Shown here: positions 6,706 through 9,185 of the stretch, piece by piece | Numbering within the stretch: position 1 is the stretch's first letter | Layout of the letters: every line of letters begins with the position of its first letter | From: Lachnospiraceae bacterium | GTDB taxonomy: Bacteria > Bacillota > Clostridia > Lachnospirales > Lachnospiraceae | Assembly (NCBI GenBank): GCA_017420605.1 | Contig: JAFOIS010000130.1 | Location: 1-9,185, forward strand | Direction of reading: 5' to 3' | Length of the DNA: 9,185 nt | Notes under the pieces: model-generated | What the model saw: the letters and a program-made list of their open reading frames with translations, nothing else | Told to the model about the DNA's origin: nothing | Databases searched by the model: none | Program-made: the position numbers and the translations under genes

Positions 6706-7488
6706 TCACACCGCCTTCAGGATGATCCGGAGGAGCAGAAGAGCCGTCATGAACCCTCCGGCGAGCGCACACGCCCAGATCAGGCATTCCGTAAGCCGGA
6801 TCACGCCGGAGATCGTGTCGCCGACCAGCATGTTTCGGACGGAGTTCGTGATCGCGAGTCCCGGAATGAGGAGCATGATGTCGCCGATAAGGATCATATC
6901 CATCGAAAGGGACGGCAGGGCGGCGCACAAAAGCCCCGCGGCAAGCCCGGTCACGAAAGAGAGCAGAAGGTTCTCGCCGACCGGATTGATCTTTGTCTTT
7001 GCGAGCGCTTTCTGCAGAAAACAGATGCCGAGGGCAAAGATCCCGGAAACCAGGGCGTCCGCAGGCGACCCTCCGAAAAAAAGCGCAAAAGAGGACGCGC
7101 CGAGAAAACTGCCGATCAGGATCACCGACATCGGCTTTCTGCCGGCGTCGATATGCCGGAGCTTCTCATGCAGCTCAGAAACTGGAAGAGGCGACGCGCA
7201 GCAGCGGCGGCTCAGGTCGTTGAGCTTTTCAAGACGGTAGAAATCATTTCCGGAACTGGAATAGATCCGCCGCGTTTCCGTGACCGCTTCGCGCCCCGGA
7301 AACTTCATGCTGAGGCTGATGATCGACGTGATGACGAAGGCATCCACCTGTTCTGCGCCATAGGCCATGCCCATTCTCGATACGGTATCCTCCACGCGGC
7401 TGATCTCCGCGCCGCAGCTTAAGAGAAGCTGTCCCATATCGAGAAGGCAGTCCATAAGTTCTGACTGTGTATCCGCAATAGAAAACAT
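6706..7488 (-). CDS. Threonine/serine exporter family, large subunit (ThrE_1-type)
   Basis: Membrane protein of 260 aa. A soluble N-terminal part of about 115 residues carries GAEISRVEDT (26-35), the signature of the ThrE N-terminal domain. Five hydrophobic segments follow, with LLIPGLAITNSVRN and GDTISG in the last third, both usual in the family. ATG at 7488 was chosen because GGAGG (7499-7495) lies six bases upstream and the N-terminus MFSIADTQSELMDCLLDMG fits homologues. The frame stays open for another 35 codons upstream, but those would cross the promoter. It forms a two-gene operon with the small subunit one base downstream. The substrate is inferred from family knowledge only. Confidence 0.88.
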   Translation of the reverse strand: MFSIADTQSELMDCLLDMGQLLLSCGAEISRVEDTVSRMGMAYGAEQVDAFVITSIISLSMKFPGREAVTETRRIYSSSGNDFYRLEKLNDLSRRCCASPLPVSELHEKLRHIDAGRKPMSVILIGSFLGASSFALFFGGSPADALVSGIFALGICFLQKALAKTKINPVGENLLLSFVTGLAAGLLCAALPSLSMDMILIGDIMLLIPGLAITNSVRNMLVGDTISGVIRLTECLIWACALAGGFMTALLLLRIILKAV

Positions 7489-7521
7489 TCCGATCCTCCG
7501 ACGATGTGAAAACGCAGTCGG

Positions 7522-7550
7522 ATTATACCGCACGGGACTTCGGTTTGCAA
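7522..7550 (-). promoter_or_regulatory. Promoter of the exporter operon
   Basis: On the - strand, TTGCAA (7550-7545) and a perfect TATAAT (7527-7522) are separated by 17 bases. This is a near-consensus housekeeping sigma promoter. Transcription would start near 7515, leaving a leader of about 27 bases before ATG 7488. No hairpin or riboswitch fits in so short a leader. Confidence 0.8.
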
Positions 7551-7592
7551 CAGCGCGGCAGACCTCCGGAACGGATGGACTGTTTAAAAGCA

Positions 7593-7621
7593 TTGTGCCG
7601 TCAGACCTTCTATGATAAAAT
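7593..7621 (+). promoter_or_regulatory. Candidate promoter of ychF (and lgt)
   Basis: TTGTGC (7593-7598) and TAAAAT (7616-7621) are 17 bases apart. An overlapping TATGAT (7611-7616) is too close to that -35. The start would be near 7628, leaving about 60 leader bases. It is divergent from the exporter promoter, with the two -35 boxes about 43 bases apart in the same 202-base gap. Apart from these promoters and the ribosome binding sites I see nothing else definite in that gap. Confidence 0.5.
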
Positions 7622-7690
7622 AATCAGATAAACTGGCCGGAGTCTGGACGCCGGACAGAATGCAAATGACCGGAAAGGATCGGTAAGTAT

Positions 7691-8794
7691 ATGAAACTCG
7701 GAATCGTAGGACTCCCGAACGTCGGGAAGAGCACGCTGTTTAATTCGCTGACGAAGGCAGGCGCGGAATCGGCAAACTACCCGTTCTGCACGATCGACCC
7801 GAATATCGGCGTCGTGGCGGTGCCGGATGAGCGGCTCGCGCTTCTTTCGGCGTTCAGCCATTCTCGCAAGACAACGCCGGCCACCGTGGATTTTGTCGAT
7901 ATCGCAGGCCTTGTCCGGGGCGCGTCGAAGGGCGAGGGCCTCGGTAACCAGTTTCTTGCCAATATACGCGAATGCGACGCGATCGTGCACGTCGTACGCT
8001 GCTTTGAGGATGAGAACGTGATCCATGTCGACGGCGCCGTCGATCCCGCGCGGGATATTGAGACCATCGATCTGGAGCTTATCTTTGCGGATCTCGAAGT
8101 ACTCGAACGCCGGATCGCGAAGACCGGAAAATCCGCCCGCTCCGGCGCGGACAAGAATGCAGCCGCCGAGCTTGCGGTGCTGGAGGCGCTGAAGAAGCAT
8201 CTGGAGGACGGGAAACCGGTCCGTACCGTCCCGCCGATGGAAGAAAAGGCGGAGGCTTTCCGCAGGAGCCTTACGCTTCTTACCGACAAGCCCGTGATCT
8301 ATGCCGCGAATGCCGCAGAGGAGGATCTTGCGGACGACGGCGCGTCCAATCCCCACGTGCAGGCGGTGCGCGCGATCGCGGAAAAAGAAGGGAGCGAAGT
8401 CTTCGTGGTCTCTGCGGAGATCGAGCAGGAACTTGCGGAACTGCCGGAGGAAGAAAAAAAAGAATACCTCGCGGACCTGGGCGTGGAAAAGGGGGGCCTC
8501 GAGAAGCTGATCGTGGCGAGTTACCGCGTGCTGGGGCTGATGAGTTTTCTTACGACCGGCGAGGACGAAACGCGCGCCTGGACGATCCCGGTCGGCTGCA
8601 AAGCGCCGAAGGCCGCCGGCAAGATCCATACGGATTTCGAGCGTGGATTCATCAAGGCGGAGGTCATCAATTACAGGCTGCTCCTTGACTGCGGCTCCTA
8701 TGCGGCGGCGCGGGAGAAGGGGCTTGTCCGCATCGAAGGAAAAGAGTACGTCATGCAGGACGGCGACGTCGTGCTGTTCCGGTTCAACGTATAA
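7691..8794 (+). CDS. ychF: YchF/OLA1-family P-loop ATPase with TGS domain
   Basis: Conserved Obg-related nucleotide hydrolase, 367 aa, usual length for the family. It binds ribosomes and has been linked to redox stress responses in other bacteria. Visible parts: P-loop GLPNVGKST (7-15), G3-like DIAGL (70-74) followed by VRGASKGEGLGNQFL, and NAAE (207-210) in place of the GTPase NKxD, which in this family goes with ATP preference. A charged helical insertion follows, and a C-terminal TGS domain ends in VMQDGDVVLFRFNV. ATG 7691 starts exactly at the conserved MKLGIVGLPNVGKS. The upstream AAAGGA is 11 bases away, longer than at neighbouring genes, so translation may be modest. The gene has its own promoter candidate and precedes lgt by 44 bases with no T-rich terminator, so the two are likely co-transcribed. 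Confidence 0.96.
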   Translation: MKLGIVGLPNVGKSTLFNSLTKAGAESANYPFCTIDPNIGVVAVPDERLALLSAFSHSRKTTPATVDFVDIAGLVRGASKGEGLGNQFLANIRECDAIVHVVRCFEDENVIHVDGAVDPARDIETIDLELIFADLEVLERRIAKTGKSARSGADKNAAAELAVLEALKKHLEDGKPVRTVPPMEEKAEAFRRSLTLLTDKPVIYAANAAEEDLADDGASNPHVQAVRAIAEKEGSEVFVVSAEIEQELAELPEEEKKEYLADLGVEKGGLEKLIVASYRVLGLMSFLTTGEDETRAWTIPVGCKAPKAAGKIHTDFERGFIKAEVINYRLLLDCGSYAAAREKGLVRIEGKEYVMQDGDVVLFRFNV

Positions 8795-8814
8795 GCCGGC
8801 GCGCGTTGTCCGGA

Positions 8815-8830
8815 CCGTATGGAAATACGG
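8815..8830 (+). other. Tetraloop hairpin just before lgt
   Basis: CCGTAT (8815-8820) and ATACGG (8825-8830) pair perfectly across the loop GGAA, which fits the stable GNRA tetraloop class. No T-run follows, so it is not an intrinsic terminator. The G-rich tract that serves as the likely Shine-Dalgarno of lgt (8829-8833) begins inside the 3' arm, so folding could modulate lgt translation. Function is inferred. Confidence 0.45.
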
Positions 8831-8838
8831 GGGCAGAA

Positions 8839-9185
8839 ATGGATAAGAACATCAATTTTCCGCATCTCGGAATCTATCTTGAGAACGTCGGCAAAAGCAT
8901 CGATATCCGCGGTTTTTCGATCGCCTATTATGGGATCATTATCGCCTGCGGGATGCTGCTCGGACTGATGGCCGCCTGCGCGCGGGCGAAGGAGACCAGG
9001 CAGAAGCCGGACGATTATACCGACCTCTTCATCTATATGATGATCTTCGGCGTGATCGGCGCCCGGATCTACTACGTGATCTTCCAGTTCGACTATTACC
9101 GGAATAACCTCATCAGTATTTTCAACCTCCGGCAGGGAGGGCTCGCGATCTACGGCGGGATCATCGGCGGCGTGCTGACGATCCT
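8839..9185 (+). CDS. lgt: Prolipoprotein diacylglyceryl transferase (3' truncated by window)
   Basis: Membrane enzyme that transfers diacylglyceryl from phosphatidylglycerol to the lipobox cysteine of prolipoproteins, the first step of lipoprotein maturation. The visible 115 codons contain FSIAYYGIIIACGMLLG (first membrane segment), GVIGARIYYVIF (second) and RQGGLAIYGGIIGG. The last corresponds to the HGG motif of E. coli Lgt, with Tyr in place of His as is common in Bacillota. The catalytic Arg region and the C-terminal half are beyond the window. The start ATG 8839 is preceded by a G-rich tract (8829-8833) partly inside a small hairpin. It lies 44 bases after ychF. The lipoprotein amylase in this window (Cys27) is one expected substrate. 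Confidence 0.94.
   Translation, partial: MDKNINFPHLGIYLENVGKSIDIRGFSIAYYGIIIACGMLLGLMAACARAKETRQKPDDYTDLFIYMMIFGVIGARIYYVIFQFDYYRNNLISIFNLRQGGLAIYGGIIGGVLTI

Noticed and set aside
6703..7422. + strand open frame (239 codons) opposite the large exporter subunit
   Set aside because: Highly charged shadow of a membrane protein gene. The - strand frame has the promoter, ribosome binding site and family motifs.
8454..8498. A8 run (8454-8461) and G6 run (8491-8496) in ychF, possible programmed frameshift
   Set aside because: The zero frame continues through a complete, normal-length YchF with its TGS domain, and a shifted product has no recognisable sequence. Chance homopolymers encoding Glu/Lys and Gly fit better.
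7610..8629. - strand open frame (339 codons) opposite ychF
   Set aside because: ychF is unmistakable, and the antisense translation has no domain and would start within the ychF TGS region.

Overview
The window (about 9.2 kb, GC-rich, roughly 55-60% by eye) is ordinary chromosomal DNA from a Gram-positive-type bacterium, most likely a GC-rich member of the Bacillota (Clostridia, Lachnospirales-like). The reasons are strong purine-rich Shine-Dalgarno sites at most starts, a MalF/MalG-type transporter next to GH13 enzymes, a lipoprotein amylase, the two-subunit ThrE exporter, and an Lgt with Tyr-Gly-Gly where E. coli has His-Gly-Gly. The taxon is inferred from protein style only. I see no rRNA, tRNA, CRISPR array, insertion sequence or phage gene, and no intergenic gap longer than about 200 bases.

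Left part (1-6240, + strand): an alpha-glucan uptake and breakdown locus. It begins inside a MalF-type permease (1-804). A MalG-type permease follows (804-1673, overlapping by one base), then a lipid-anchored GH13 alpha-amylase (1676-3421, 2 bases downstream). After 129 bases carrying a GC-rich hairpin and a good promoter candidate comes a second, cytoplasmic GH13 enzyme (3551-5101). An opine-dehydrogenase-family gene (5164-6240) closes the run. The layout suggests that the surface amylase cuts alpha-glucan, the permeases import the malto-oligosaccharides, and the cytoplasmic GH13 finishes the breakdown. The solute-binding protein is expected upstream of the window. No ATPase gene is seen here.

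Middle (6253-7488): a strong hairpin terminator is shared by convergent genes. On the - strand lies a two-gene operon for a split ThrE-type (threonine/serine exporter) membrane protein: large subunit 7488-6706, small subunit 6704-6267. It has a near-consensus promoter. The stop codon of the small subunit lies in the loop of the shared terminator.

Right (7489-9185): a 202-base divergent promoter region, then ychF (complete, + strand) and the first 347 bases of lgt. Lgt is the enzyme that would lipidate the amylase encoded earlier in the window.

Nothing here is a clearly new system. The point most worth following up is the opine-dehydrogenase homologue at the end of the alpha-glucan locus, next to an amino-acid exporter. 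Smaller points are the non-canonical catalytic region I of the second GH13 enzyme, the operator-like inverted repeat inside its promoter, and the terminator that doubles as coding sequence.
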